From Cellvibrionales bacterium (lineage in GTDB: Bacteria > Pseudomonadota > Gammaproteobacteria > Pseudomonadales > UBA7239), in the NCBI GenBank assembly GCA_016713115.1, contig JADJPU010000001.1, positions 1,798,001-1,862,000 on the forward strand: 64,000 nt of DNA. Direction: 5' to 3'. The translations under genes and the position numbers were made by a program. A model generated the notes under the pieces. It was not told the DNA's origin, did not search any database, and saw nothing but the letters and a program-made list of their open reading frames with translations. Every line of letters begins with the position of its first letter. The stretch's first letter is position 1. Below are positions 9,727-19,758 of the stretch, piece after piece.

Positions 9727-10167
9727 ATGTTAATGGATGTAAAAGAAATTCGTGAATATTTGCCACATCGGTATCCATTTTTGTTGGTGGATCGCGTGGT
9801 GGAATTGAAAGAAGGTGAATCAATCGTTGCTTTCAAAAACATAACTATCAACGAAGCAATTTTTAATGGTCACTTTCCAGATATCCCTGTTTTTCCTGGC
9901 GTATTGATCATCGAGGCGATGGCGCAAGCGGCAGGTATTCTCGGCTTTAAAACCATGAATAAAAAGCCGCAAGATGGCTCTATTTACTATTTTGTTGGTG
10001 CCGATGATGTGCGTTTCAAACGCCCTGTGGTGCCTGGCGATAGATTGCATTTGGAAGCCCGTATCATTTCTGAGAAGCGCGGCATTTGGAAGTTTGCTTG
10101 TCGCGCGTTGGTCGATGGTGAATTGGCCAGCGAAGGCACTATTTTGTGCGCTGATCGAAAAGTGTGA
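9727..10167 (+). CDS. fabZ: 3-hydroxyacyl-ACP dehydratase FabZ
   Basis: Dehydrates 3-hydroxyacyl-ACP in type II fatty acid synthesis; it competes with LpxA and LpxD for the same acyl donors. With the ATG at 9727 the protein is 146 residues, the normal length. A purine-rich AAAGGT lies just upstream; the upstream TTG (9685) would add an unconserved tail. The catalytic pair is H49 in NGHFPDIPVFPG and E63 in IIEAMAQ. The stop overlaps lpxA as GTGA. Confidence 0.97.
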   Translation: MLMDVKEIREYLPHRYPFLLVDRVVELKEGESIVAFKNITINEAIFNGHFPDIPVFPGVLIIEAMAQAAGILGFKTMNKKPQDGSIYYFVGADDVRFKRPVVPGDRLHLEARIISEKRGIWKFACRALVDGELASEGTILCADRKV

Positions 10168-10949
10168 GTATCGAACACATGATTGATCCGCGCGCGATTG
10201 TCGATTCCTCTGCCCGGTTGGCGGCAGATGTGAAGGTTGGACCGTGGACGATTATTGGCCCTGATGTGGAAATCGGTGAAGGCACGGAGATCGCTTCGCA
10301 TTGCGTGCTGAAAGGCCCAACGATTATTGGAAAACATAATCGCATTTATCAGTTTTCAACGGTGGGTGATGATACGCCAGATCTCAAATATCGCGGTGAA
10401 GAAACGCGTTTGGTGATTGGCGATCACAATGTGATTCGCGAAGGTGTGACCATTCATCGCGGCACGATTCAAGACCGCGCTGAAACGACGATAGGCAATC
10501 ACAATTTATTGATGGCATATGTGCATGTTGGACATGATAGTGTGATTGGCGACAACACCATTCTGGTCAACAACACTGCCTTAGCTGGGCATGTACATGT
10601 TAACGATTGGGCTGTGCTCGGTGGTTACACATTGGTGCATCAACGCGTACATATTGGCGCACACGCATTTACTGGTATGGGTACAGCCGTAGGAAAAGAT
10701 ATTCCTGCCTTTGTGTTGGCTTACGGTAACCCTGCCGAAGCGCGAGGTATCAATTTGGAAGGTTTAAAACGACGCGGTTTTACTCGCGAGCAACTCACGG
10801 TGCTGAATCGCGCTTACAAAACGGTGTATCGCGAAGGTTTAACTTTGGAAGAGGCTCTGTCTGAATTGGAAGTGATGCATTCCGATTGTCCACCACTCGA
10901 TGTTTTTATCGAATCTTTACGCAGCTCTACGCGTGGCATTGTGCGTTAA
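10164..10949 (+). CDS. lpxA: UDP-N-acetylglucosamine acyltransferase
   Basis: First enzyme of lipid A synthesis: it transfers a 3-hydroxyacyl chain from ACP to UDP-GlcNAc. The 261-residue protein is a left-handed beta-helix with many hexapeptides (VKVGPWTIIGPDVEIGEG). The catalytic histidine is in the AYVHVGHDSVIGDN segment (about residue 124). The C-terminal helical domain follows GLKRRGFT. The GTG start overlaps fabZ by 4 bases, indicating coupling. Confidence 0.97.
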   Translation: MSIEHMIDPRAIVDSSARLAADVKVGPWTIIGPDVEIGEGTEIASHCVLKGPTIIGKHNRIYQFSTVGDDTPDLKYRGEETRLVIGDHNVIREGVTIHRGTIQDRAETTIGNHNLLMAYVHVGHDSVIGDNTILVNNTALAGHVHVNDWAVLGGYTLVHQRVHIGAHAFTGMGTAVGKDIPAFVLAYGNPAEARGINLEGLKRRGFTREQLTVLNRAYKTVYREGLTLEEALSELEVMHSDCPPLDVFIESLRSSTRGIVR

Positions 10950-10961
10950 TCGCGAGTTGCA

Positions 10962-12122
10962 GTGAGTAAAAAAACTTTCAGAGTGGGCATTGTTGCTGGA
11001 GAGGCCTCTGGCGATATTCTTGGCGCGGGCCTAATTCGCGCTTTGCGTGAGCATTATCCCGATTTGCAGGTGGAAGGTATTGGTGGCCCCTTGATGGAGG
11101 CGGAAGGCTGCCATAGTTTTTTTCCACAAGATCGTTTGGCGGTAATGGGGTTGATAGAGCCACTAAAGCGCCTGCCAGAGTTATTGAAAATTCGCCGTTA
11201 TTTACGAGAATATTTTCTTGCAAACCCGCCAGATGTTTTTGTTGGTATTGACTCTCCTGATTTTAATTTGTCTTTGGAAGAGTCATTGCGCACGACAGGG
11301 ATCAAAACTGTGCATTATGTCAGTCCATCTGTATGGGCGTGGCGGCAGGGTCGCATTAAAAAAATTGCGCGCGCAGCCGATGTGGTGTTGACGCTATTTC
11401 CGTTTGAAGAAAAGTTTTATCAAGATCGAGCGGCAAGATACCCCTCGTTGCGCGCCGTATGTGTGGGTCATCCGCTGGCAGATAGTATTCCACTGGTAAG
11501 CAATGGCGCCGTTGCTCGTATTGCCTTATCGATTGTGCCGACTGCAACAGTGATTGCGTTGTTGCCTGGCAGTCGTGCTGGAGAAGTTGCGCGTATGGGG
11601 CGTTTATTCTTTGAGGTGGCGCGTTGGTGTGTGGCGCAGAAAAAGGATTTGTCTTTTGTTGTGCCTGCAGCCAATGCCGATCGCAAAGCGCAATTGACAG
11701 CTATATTGGCGGATTATCCCGATCTCCCTGTGCATTTAATTGATGGGCAGTCGCAGCAGTGTATGGCGGCGAGTGATGCAGTGTTGATGGCCTCTGGTAC
11801 GACGGCCTTGGAGGCTATGCTGCTCAAAAAGCCGATGGTAGTGGCTTACAAAATGGCGCGGCTCTCCTACGCCATTATTTCGCGTTTGCTGAAGGTGCCG
11901 TATGTTTCTTTACCAAATTTGCTGGCCAATAAAAAATTGGTACCAGAATTTTTGCAGAAAGCAGCAACGGTAGAAAACTTGGGCAATGCACTGCTGACTT
12001 GGTTAAATAATTCAGAACAAGTCAGTGAATTGCAGCAACAGTTTACGGTGATACATCGTGATATCCAGCGTGATGCCAGTCATTGTGCTGCGCAAGCCAT
12101 TGTAGATTTGCAAGAAAAGTAA
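10962..12122 (+). CDS. lpxB: Lipid A disaccharide synthase
   Basis: Joins UDP-2,3-diacylglucosamine and lipid X into the disaccharide core of lipid A (GT19 family, peripheral on the inner membrane). The 386 residues start with the GIVAGEASGDILGAGL motif. VGIDSPDFN, HYVSPSVWAWRQGR and the donor-site LLPGSRAGEV and ASGTTALEAML segments follow. GTG 10962 is 12 bases after lpxA, and rnhB follows after 13 bases. Confidence 0.97.
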   Translation: MSKKTFRVGIVAGEASGDILGAGLIRALREHYPDLQVEGIGGPLMEAEGCHSFFPQDRLAVMGLIEPLKRLPELLKIRRYLREYFLANPPDVFVGIDSPDFNLSLEESLRTTGIKTVHYVSPSVWAWRQGRIKKIARAADVVLTLFPFEEKFYQDRAARYPSLRAVCVGHPLADSIPLVSNGAVARIALSIVPTATVIALLPGSRAGEVARMGRLFFEVARWCVAQKKDLSFVVPAANADRKAQLTAILADYPDLPVHLIDGQSQQCMAASDAVLMASGTTALEAMLLKKPMVVAYKMARLSYAIISRLLKVPYVSLPNLLANKKLVPEFLQKAATVENLGNALLTWLNNSEQVSELQQQFTVIHRDIQRDASHCAAQAIVDLQEK

Positions 12123-12135
12123 CACAGAGGCTCGT

Positions 12136-12744
12136 ATGGAAGTCAGTGCGTACATTTGTCAGTACCAAGGCGCATTGTTGGCGGGTGTAGATGAAGTTGG
12201 GCGCGGGCCTTTAGTGGGCGATGTGGTGACGGCAGCGGTTATTCTCGATCCAACTAAGCCGATCAAAGGGTTAGCGGATTCTAAAAAAATTAGTGAAAAA
12301 AAACGCGAGGCTTTGTTTGTTGAAATACAAGAAAAAGCTTTGTGTTGGGCTGTTGCGCGCGCGACACCGCAAGAAATTGATAGTTTGAATATTCTGCAGG
12401 CAAGTTTGCTGGCTATGCATCGTGCTGTAGCTGCGTTACATGTTCAGCCAGAGTTTGTGTTGGTGGATGGCAATCGTTTGCCAAAGTGGTCATACCCATC
12501 GGAGGCTGTGGTGAAGGGTGATAGCCGTGTAGCTGCTATCAGTGCAGCTTCTATCCTCGCCAAAGTACAACGCGACCGTGAAATGGCGTTGTTAGATGTG
12601 CAGTACCCAGAGTATGGCTTTGCTGAACATAAAGGGTATCCGACAGCGAAACATTTAGACGCGTTGCGGCGTCATGGTGTTACGCCGCTGCATCGTCGCT
12701 CGTACGCGCCCGTGGCGCGTCTTATTTCCGCAGGGACTGAATAA
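12136..12744 (+). CDS. rnhB: Ribonuclease HII
   Basis: Removes ribonucleotides and RNA from RNA-DNA hybrids. The 202 residues contain the metal-binding start AGVDEVGRGPLVGDV (D19, E20). ADSKKISEKKRE, VDGNRLP, KGDSRVAAISAASILAKVQRD and the HKGYPTAKH motif follow; all are RNase HII signatures. ATG 12136 has an upstream AGAGG. The 3' end overlaps the convergent DUF1631 gene by 23 bases. Confidence 0.97.
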   Translation: MEVSAYICQYQGALLAGVDEVGRGPLVGDVVTAAVILDPTKPIKGLADSKKISEKKREALFVEIQEKALCWAVARATPQEIDSLNILQASLLAMHRAVAALHVQPEFVLVDGNRLPKWSYPSEAVVKGDSRVAAISAASILAKVQRDREMALLDVQYPEYGFAEHKGYPTAKHLDALRRHGVTPLHRRSYAPVARLISAGTE

Positions 12745-15090
12745 CAGATTCCAACGCGCGATCAAAAAATATTGTGTCATCGATAATGCTGAGCTCTCCG
12801 CAGCGCAAGAGTTCAGCTACTTCTGACTTTTTGGCAGTGATGATTTTCGCGCCTTCGCGATTCACGAAGATGTAGTTTCCGTTGTGTTTGATAACAGCAG
12901 CCAGTTTAACTTTAAGCTTGTCGTGTGTTGCATTGCTGAGGCGAAACCAAGTGTCCGCCCTCAGCATGTCGGCTTGTTTGTCAAAGATATCTTCAAGAGC
13001 AAAGTCGTCTTCAATGGCTAAGACTTCTTCAAAGTCGTCATCCTCTTCAAATACAACCTCGTCGATTGTGGCTTCAAGCGGTAAAGACTCGATTGTGAAG
13101 CTGATGTCTGTAGAAGTTGTGGTGGCAGAAGCAGAAGAACCAAAGATGTTGTCGGCGAAGTCTTCCGATGAGGCGGGGGTTGCCGGCGTTATTGGCGCTG
13201 ATTCTGGTGTGGTGCTGTTTCTGTTTCTGTGCGCGCTAATATGCTGCTGACAGAGCTGGTCAGTTCGGCTGCCGCTCGAGCTGCTGCCTGTTCTTGCTCG
13301 GCTTTTTTTGTGGCGGCTTCTGCTGCCGCCGCTTGCTCGTCTTTAATCTCTTGTTGCGCAGAATTAAATTCATTGCGCAGATTGGCTAGGGTTGTTTCTT
13401 GCTCGGTCAGTGCTAGGCCCATATGGTGCAGGTGCCATAGTGCTGAATCGCATACTTTGTCGAATGATGTACTGAGTGTTTCTGTCTTGAAAATCAGCAG
13501 GTCATCAATGACTTTTCGCGCCTGTTGCTGTTCGTCGGATACATAGTCTTCGTCGCGATTGATATAAAAGAATAAAACATGCTGCCAATATTCTTGTAAA
13601 AAATTAGCGGTGTTGGGTTTGGCGTTGTGGCGAATAACTTTTTTAAGAATAATTTTTTCTGCTGTTTCGCGCGCAGACTCTGTGCGTGCTTTCATGGACT
13701 CCGCTTGGATAATTCTTTCTTCCAAGAGTGCGGAGCGTTGTTTCTCTCGCTCTAAGAAATCTTTCAGTGTGATCAGCTTTTCTTCAAAAAAACCTTCGTG
13801 ATTTTCTATGGATTCAGCGGATGCGCTGATGTCGTCGACAAAGGACGATATTTTTTTATAGAACGGATCTTTGTTTATATTTTGCTTGGGCGTCCATTGT
13901 GTTCCAACTTGCGCAATTTCGTTGATCAGTTCTTGAGCTGGGTTGTCCGGATTAGAAAAAAAGTCTTGATCTTGTACCGCTACTTTAAGAATAGGAATTT
14001 GCAGTTCATCGATCAGCGGTTTGATAGGGGCGGCAATTTGCTCCTCACTTTGCAGGCGGTCAAACATCATGGATAGCAGGGAAATGGCGTTTTGTGTTTG
14101 GCTGTCTAGTGCCTTGGCTTGCATCTCAGGTAGTAGAGCTACTTTTTCTGCCAGTGTAGGAATGTTGTCTGGTAGTTCGCGATAACCCGTTTCGGTATTG
14201 ATTTGTGCTGCACTAGAAACATTGCTGATAGCGTCAAAAACATCGGCTTTTGTGGCGATGGTTCCGCCCGCCGTGCCGGTGACAATGTGTTTATTTAATT
14301 CAGGGTTGGCGACGGCAGCATTGGCAACCAAGGCGTTAAGTGAACGCATCAATTCGGCACTGCTGACTTCACTGTCTGCGTCTTGTGGTTTGCCTGTAAT
14401 ATCTTCAATCAGGTTTTTGCGCATTTCACGCGCTTTGTCTTGATTCTTTTTCTCGTAACGACGGCTGATGTCGTCCAAATCCAAGCGCGGCAAAATATGT
14501 TGCTTGATCAATAATTGATTAAGTTGTTTTAGCCATTGTGGGTAGGCCTCTTTTAAGGCTTTGCCCCAGTTGGTCATGGCGGCATCACGCGCCATTTTAG
14601 TGGGCTGCAAGACATCACAGCATTGAAGGAAAACATTGGTGAGGTGTTTGGTGCATAACGGATTATTGCTGCGCTCAATGGTGATACCCGCCATGCGCTC
14701 TAGCCGCATGGCAAGACAGTCGGCATCGAACTGATGTTCTACTTGCAGCGCGTTGCAAAGGCGATCAATAAGTAGTTGCACTTCAAGTTGTTCAGAATCA
14801 ACCAGCGAATACTTGCTAATGCGTTCTTCCATGGCTTCGCGGGTGTTCGGCATTTTTTTTGCCGCTGCTTCGTTTTTATCGTCTGGTTTTTTCGCGGTCT
14901 GTGCAAATTGCTCTGTTAAACAGCGCTTGAATTGCTGGATGAACATGCCGCGTTTGTCTGGTGTTGGCTCGCCATCCTCGCGCTTCATGGTAACTAACAC
15001 AGGACCACCTGCACGGATGGCGGTGGGTAAAACCAATGCGGCTGTTTGTTCAAAGATTTTTTGCAGTTTATGTGGCAGTGCTGAGCTCAT
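12722..15090 (-). CDS. DUF1631 family protein, split by a frameshift
   Basis: Large alpha-helical cytoplasmic protein of the DUF1631 family; its function is unknown to me. One frame runs from ATG 15090 to 13189 and holds the helical body with a glutamate/alanine-rich coiled coil near its end. A second frame, open without stops from upstream of 13200 down to 12722, encodes an acidic linker and a compact C-terminal domain (residues such as VKLAAVIKHNGNYIFVN...FFDRALESVI) that I recall as the usual DUF1631 end. Supplying one base around 13205-13235, in the segment coding TETETAP / TPESAPITP, joins the two into about 789 residues. ATG 15090 is preferred over TTG 15126 because it has a GGAA upstream. 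It is divergent from dnaE and convergent with rnhB. Confidence 0.8.
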
Positions 15091-15138
15091 GGCGATTCCA
15101 ATGCGATGTTGCGTGAACTGATCCAAATGTCGGTCGAG

Positions 15139-15144
15139 TATAAT
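15139..15144 (+). promoter_or_regulatory. Probable -10 box upstream of dnaE
   Basis: A perfect TATAAT lies 41 bases upstream of the dnaE ATG, in the divergent gap with the DUF1631 gene. No well-placed -35 hexamer is visible, so the call rests on the -10 sequence and position only. Confidence 0.4.
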
Positions 15145-15184
15145 GCCCGACCATCGCCTGATGGTAGACAGGCATTCCTCTTAA

Positions 15185-18100
15185 ATGGATGAAATTGTGA
15201 CCATTTCGACCTTTATCCACTTGCGTTTACACACGGAATATTCCTTGGTTGATGGCTTGGTCACAACGGATGCGCTGGTTGAACGCTTGTGTGCATTGGG
15301 CATGCCCGCAGTGGCAGTTACGGATATATGTAATTTTTTTGGCTTGATTCAATGCTACAAGACACTACAGGCCAAAGGCATCAAGCTGATTGTCGGCAGT
15401 GATTTCTGGCTCGGTGATGACGATGATTCTTCTAATCCAGTCATGGTCACTGCATTAGTACAAAATGATGCTGGTTATCGCAATCTTACGCAGTTAATTT
15501 CGCGGGCGTATCAACACGGGCAGTCACAGGGGCGTGCGGTTGTTCAGCGGGAATGGTTGCAGGAGCTGAACGAAGGTTTGATCCTGCTTTCGGGTGGGCG
15601 GCAAGGTGATGTGGGGCGCGCTTTACAGGCAGGTCATATCGAAGAAGCAAAATCGCGCTTACAGACATGGTTGCGTTACTTTCCTGGTCGTTTTTATCTC
15701 GAAGTGCAGCGCGCAAATCGTGCAGGGGATGAAGATTGTTTGCACGCGACCGTGGCTCTGGCGGCAGCAATGCGCTGTCCGTTGGTGGCAACAAACGATG
15801 TGCGTTTTATCGAGCGCGAAGATTTCGAAGCGCATGAAGTGCGCGTGTGCATCAATGATGGCAGGACGCTGGATGATCCGCGCCGCGAACGACGCTATAG
15901 CGAAGAGCAATACTTAAAATCTGCGCAAGAAATGCAGGAGCTATTTAGTGACTTGCCGCAGGCGCTTGCCAATACCGTAGAGATAGCGAAACGCTGTAAT
16001 GTGGTCTTGCAATTAGGCAAACCGTTTTTACCTAATTATCCCGTGCCAGCCGGTTTGACCATCGAGCAGTTTTTTGAACAAGTTTCCATGCAGGGTTTGG
16101 CGGAGCGTTTGCCCAAATTATTACCGGCCGGGTCAGATCCTGATGGCAGTAAACGCAAGGTGTACGAAGAGCGCCTCGCGTTTGAGTTGTCTGTGATCAA
16201 TCAAATGAAATTTCCTGGCTACTTTTTGGTGGTGATGGATTTCATTCAGTGGGCAAAAAATAATGGCATTCCCGTGGGGCCAGGACGCGGTTCTGGTGCG
16301 GGTTCTCTCGTGGCGTACGCGCTAAAAATTACGGATTTGGATCCGCTGGCTTACGATTTGCTGTTTGAGCGCTTTCTCAATCCAGAGCGGGTGTCGATGC
16401 CGGATTTTGATATCGATTTCTGCACAGAAGGGCGCGATCGCGTCATCAGCTATGTGGCAGAAACCTATGGCCGCGATGCGGTATCGCAGATTATTACCTT
16501 TGGCACCATGGCAGCGAAAGCGGTGGTGCGTGATGTGGCGCGCGTACAGGGTAAGTCTTACGGCTTAGCGGATAAATTATCCAAAATGATTCCGTTTGAA
16601 GTAGGCATGACTTTGGAGGAAGCCTACAAGCGTGAAGAAATTTTGCGCGATTTTTTAAGCAATGATGCAGATGCCAAAGAAATTTGGGAGATGGCGTTGC
16701 AGTTGGAAGGCCTGACACGCAATGTCGGTAAACACGCGGGCGGCGTGGTGATTGCACCGACGCGGTTGACCGATTTTTCTCCGTTGTACTGCGATGAATC
16801 CGGTGGTGGTTTGGTAACGCAGTTTGATAAAAATGATGTGGAAGAAGCGGGCTTGGTGAAGTTTGACTTCCTCGGTTTGCGCACGCTGACCATCATCGAC
16901 TGGGCGATGAAAATTATTAATCCAGAGCGGGAGAAAAAAGGCGAGGCTGCGCTCGATATTGCGGACATTCCTCTCGACGATAAACCGACATATGACTTGT
17001 TGAAAAAGGCGCAAACCACGGCGGTGTTCCAGTTGGAATCCAGTGGCATGAAAACACTGATCGGCAAATTAAAGCCAGACTGTTTTGAAGATTTGATCGC
17101 CTTGGTGGCGTTGTATCGTCCAGGACCTTTGGAATCTGGCATGGTGGATGATTTCGTCAACCGTAAACACGGCAGAGCCAAGGTGGCTTATCCAACCGTT
17201 GAATTGCATCACGATGATCTAGAAGCGGTATTGCGCCCCACTTACGGCGTTATCGTTTACCAAGAACAAGTTATGCAAATTGCACAGGTGATGGCGAATT
17301 ACACGCTGGGTGGTGCGGACATGTTGCGTCGTGCCATGGGCAAGAAAAAGCCAGAAGAAATGGCGAAAGAGCGCGGAAAGTTTATGGAAGGCGCTAGTGC
17401 GCGTGGTATCAGTGAAGCACAGTCCGGTGGTTTATTTGATTTGATGGAAAAGTTTGCTGGCTACGGTTTTAACAAATCGCACTCGGCGGCGTATGCGTTA
17501 GTGTCGTATCAAACGGCGTGGTTGAAAACGCATTATCCCGCTGAATTTATGGCGGCGACAATTTCGTCGGATATGGATAAAACCGACAAAGTGGTGACAT
17601 TCATTGAAGAGTGTCGTGCCATGGGGCTGACACTGCTGCCGCCAGATGTGAACAGTGGCGATTTTCATTTCACGGTTGATGAGTCCTCGCGCATTATTTA
17701 CGGTTTGGGTGCGATAAAAGGTTTGGGTGAGGGTGCAATCGAATCCATCGTTGCCTCGCGTCGTGAACAGGGAAAATTTGTGGATCTGTTCGATTTTTGT
17801 GCGCGTGTGGATCAACACAAGCTCAATAAACGCGCTTTGGAAGCGTTGGTGCGCAGCGGTGCGTTAGATAATTTAGTTACTGATAACAACATTGATCGCG
17901 CGCGCGCCGTGTTGATGGCGGCACTGCCTGATGCGGTGCAGGCTTCGGGTCAGAAGCACAAAAATCAGAGCGCAGGTATGGCGGATTTGTTTGGCGAGGT
18001 GATGTCGACAGCGGCTGAAGCCAGTGGCGATGTGTACGCCGATTACCGTTCCGTATCCGCGTGGTCCATGCGCGACCGTTTGCAGGGTGAGAAAGACACG

Positions 18101-18724
18101 CTGGGTTTGTACCTCACTGGGCATCCCGTTGAAGAGTATCAAGACGAGCTGCGCGCACTGCTGAAGAACCGCATTGCGGATGTCGAGCCCAATCGCAGCC
18201 CCCAGCGCGTGGCAGGTTTGGTGGTGGATGTAAATGTGCGCAAGACCAAGAGTGGTAAGAATATGGCGACTGTGCTGCTGGATGATCGCAGTGGTCGCAT
18301 CGAGGCCACCGTATTTGCGGAGGAGTACGACCGCGCGCGCGACAAGCTGGAGCTGGGACGCATGCTGGTGGTCGAGGGCGTCGTGAGCCGTGATGACTAC
18401 CGCAATGCTTTGGCGCTGCGTGCATCGCAAGTGCGTGATTTTATTCAGGTGCGCCAAGAGCAGGCGCGCTATTTGCAGATTCAGCTTGATGCTGAGACAC
18501 TGGCCTCGCTGCAAACCAGCCGTGAATCCGCTGTGGCGCTTATTGGTAAATGCGTGCAGCCCTTTCGCCAGAATGAGGGCTGTGGCTTACAGTTCGTATA
18601 CCAAGGGCAGCGTGCGCGCGGTGAGATCGTGGCGGGAGCGGGTTGGCATGTCAGCCCAGCGGATGAGTTGCTGCGCGCTTTGCGCGCTAGGCTCGGGTTT
18701 GCGGCGGTGCGTGTGCAGTATTGA
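15185..18724 (+). CDS. dnaE: DNA polymerase III alpha subunit
   Basis: Replicative polymerase. The 1179 residues match the DnaE1 length. The order is an N-terminal PHP domain (FIHLRLHTEYSLVDGL, VTDICNFFGLIQCYK), then the C-family polymerase core. The core has GPGRGSGAGSLVAYAL, the catalytic aspartates in MPDFDIDFC (about residues 405-411), LEGLTRNVGKHAGGVVI and FNKSHSAAYALVSYQTAWLK. A helix-hairpin-helix region and the OB-fold (RVAGLVVDVNVRKTKSGKNM) follow. ATG 15185 is used; GTG 15197 is also possible. It precedes accA, a common gammaproteobacterial arrangement. Confidence 0.98.
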   Translation: MDEIVTISTFIHLRLHTEYSLVDGLVTTDALVERLCALGMPAVAVTDICNFFGLIQCYKTLQAKGIKLIVGSDFWLGDDDDSSNPVMVTALVQNDAGYRNLTQLISRAYQHGQSQGRAVVQREWLQELNEGLILLSGGRQGDVGRALQAGHIEEAKSRLQTWLRYFPGRFYLEVQRANRAGDEDCLHATVALAAAMRCPLVATNDVRFIEREDFEAHEVRVCINDGRTLDDPRRERRYSEEQYLKSAQEMQELFSDLPQALANTVEIAKRCNVVLQLGKPFLPNYPVPAGLTIEQFFEQVSMQGLAERLPKLLPAGSDPDGSKRKVYEERLAFELSVINQMKFPGYFLVVMDFIQWAKNNGIPVGPGRGSGAGSLVAYALKITDLDPLAYDLLFERFLNPERVSMPDFDIDFCTEGRDRVISYVAETYGRDAVSQIITFGTMAAKAVVRDVARVQGKSYGLADKLSKMIPFEVGMTLEEAYKREEILRDFLSNDADAKEIWEMALQLEGLTRNVGKHAGGVVIAPTRLTDFSPLYCDESGGGLVTQFDKNDVEEAGLVKFDFLGLRTLTIIDWAMKIINPEREKKGEAALDIADIPLDDKPTYDLLKKAQTTAVFQLESSGMKTLIGKLKPDCFEDLIALVALYRPGPLESGMVDDFVNRKHGRAKVAYPTVELHHDDLEAVLRPTYGVIVYQEQVMQIAQVMANYTLGGADMLRRAMGKKKPEEMAKERGKFMEGASARGISEAQSGGLFDLMEKFAGYGFNKSHSAAYALVSYQTAWLKTHYPAEFMAATISSDMDKTDKVVTFIEECRAMGLTLLPPDVNSGDFHFTVDESSRIIYGLGAIKGLGEGAIESIVASRREQGKFVDLFDFCARVDQHKLNKRALEALVRSGALDNLVTDNNIDRARAVLMAALPDAVQASGQKHKNQSAGMADLFGEVMSTAAEASGDVYADYRSVSAWSMRDRLQGEKDTLGLYLTGHPVEEYQDELRALLKNRIADVEPNRSPQRVAGLVVDVNVRKTKSGKNMATVLLDDRSGRIEATVFAEEYDRARDKLELGRMLVVEGVVSRDDYRNALALRASQVRDFIQVRQEQARYLQIQLDAETLASLQTSRESAVALIGKCVQPFRQNEGCGLQFVYQGQRARGEIVAGAGWHVSPADELLRALRARLGFAAVRVQY

Positions 18725-18782
18725 GTGTCGTTGATCGTTGATAATTTTAAAGAAAAAATGAAGCCATCCCGTGGAGTAAACA

Positions 18783-19733
18783 GTGGCGTATAACTACCTT
18801 CAATTTGAACAACCCATTGCTGAGTTGGAAGCCAAGATCGAAGAACTGCAACTGGTCGGCAATGATTCTGGCGTGAACATCGCTGATGAATTGGGGAAAT
18901 TGCGCGAGAAAAGTCGCAAACAGACCGAAAAAATTTATAGCGATCTCAGTGCTTGGCAGGTGGTGCAAGTGGCGCGTCACCCTCAGCGCCCTTACACCTT
19001 GGATTACATCCCACATTTATTTACAGAATTTGATGAGTTGCACGGTGATCGTCGCTTTGGCGATGACAAATCCATCATCGGTGGTGTTGCGCGTTTGGCA
19101 GGCAAACCGGTGATGGTGATCGGCCAAGAAAAAGGCCGCACGGTGCAAGAAAAAGTGGCGCGCAATTTTGGTATGCCCAAGCCGGAAGGTTATCGCAAAG
19201 CATTGCGTTTGATGGAGATGGCGGAGCGGTTTCGCTTGCCCGTGTTGACGCTGATTGATACACCAGGGGCTTATCCTGGCATTGATTCCGAAGAGCGCGG
19301 CATTTCCGAAGCGATTGCACAAAATTTAGCGGTGATGTCGCGTTTGCGCACACCGATGATTTGCACCGTGATTGGTGAAGGCAGCTCCGGCGGCGCGTTG
19401 GGTATTGGTATTGGCGATCAAATCAATATGCTGCAATACGCCACTTATTTTGTAATTTCTCCGGAAGGTTGCGCCAATATTATTTGGAAGACGGCAGAGA
19501 AAGCGCCGTTGGCGGCGGAGGCGATGGGCGTCACTTCGCAAACACTGTTGGAATTGGGCATTGTGGATCATGTCATCCCTGAGCCACTGGGTGGCGCACA
19601 CCGCAGTGTGGCTGAAATGGCTAGCAGTTTGCGTGAAACATTGGCGCAGCAATTGGATGATTTGTTACAAAAGCCGTTGGATGCCTTGCTGGAACAGCGC
19701 TACCAACGATTGATGAGTTTTGGTAATCCTTGA
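18783..19733 (+). CDS. accA: Acetyl-CoA carboxylase carboxyltransferase, alpha subunit
   Basis: With AccD, transfers CO2 from carboxybiotin to acetyl-CoA to form malonyl-CoA. The 316 residues start with a helical segment (YLQFEQPIAELEAKIEEL). The crotonase-like carboxyltransferase fold follows, with RHPQRPYTLDYI, FDELHGDRRFGDD, IDTPGAYPGIDSEERG and GEGSSGGALGIGIGD. GTG 18783 is chosen because it opens directly into the conserved N-terminus and is preceded by GTGGAG. tilS follows 25 bases later. Confidence 0.98.
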   Translation: MAYNYLQFEQPIAELEAKIEELQLVGNDSGVNIADELGKLREKSRKQTEKIYSDLSAWQVVQVARHPQRPYTLDYIPHLFTEFDELHGDRRFGDDKSIIGGVARLAGKPVMVIGQEKGRTVQEKVARNFGMPKPEGYRKALRLMEMAERFRLPVLTLIDTPGAYPGIDSEERGISEAIAQNLAVMSRLRTPMICTVIGEGSSGGALGIGIGDQINMLQYATYFVISPEGCANIIWKTAEKAPLAAEAMGVTSQTLLELGIVDHVIPEPLGGAHRSVAEMASSLRETLAQQLDDLLQKPLDALLEQRYQRLMSFGNP

Positions 19734-19758
19734 ATCGATTACAAAAGGACGAATCGTG

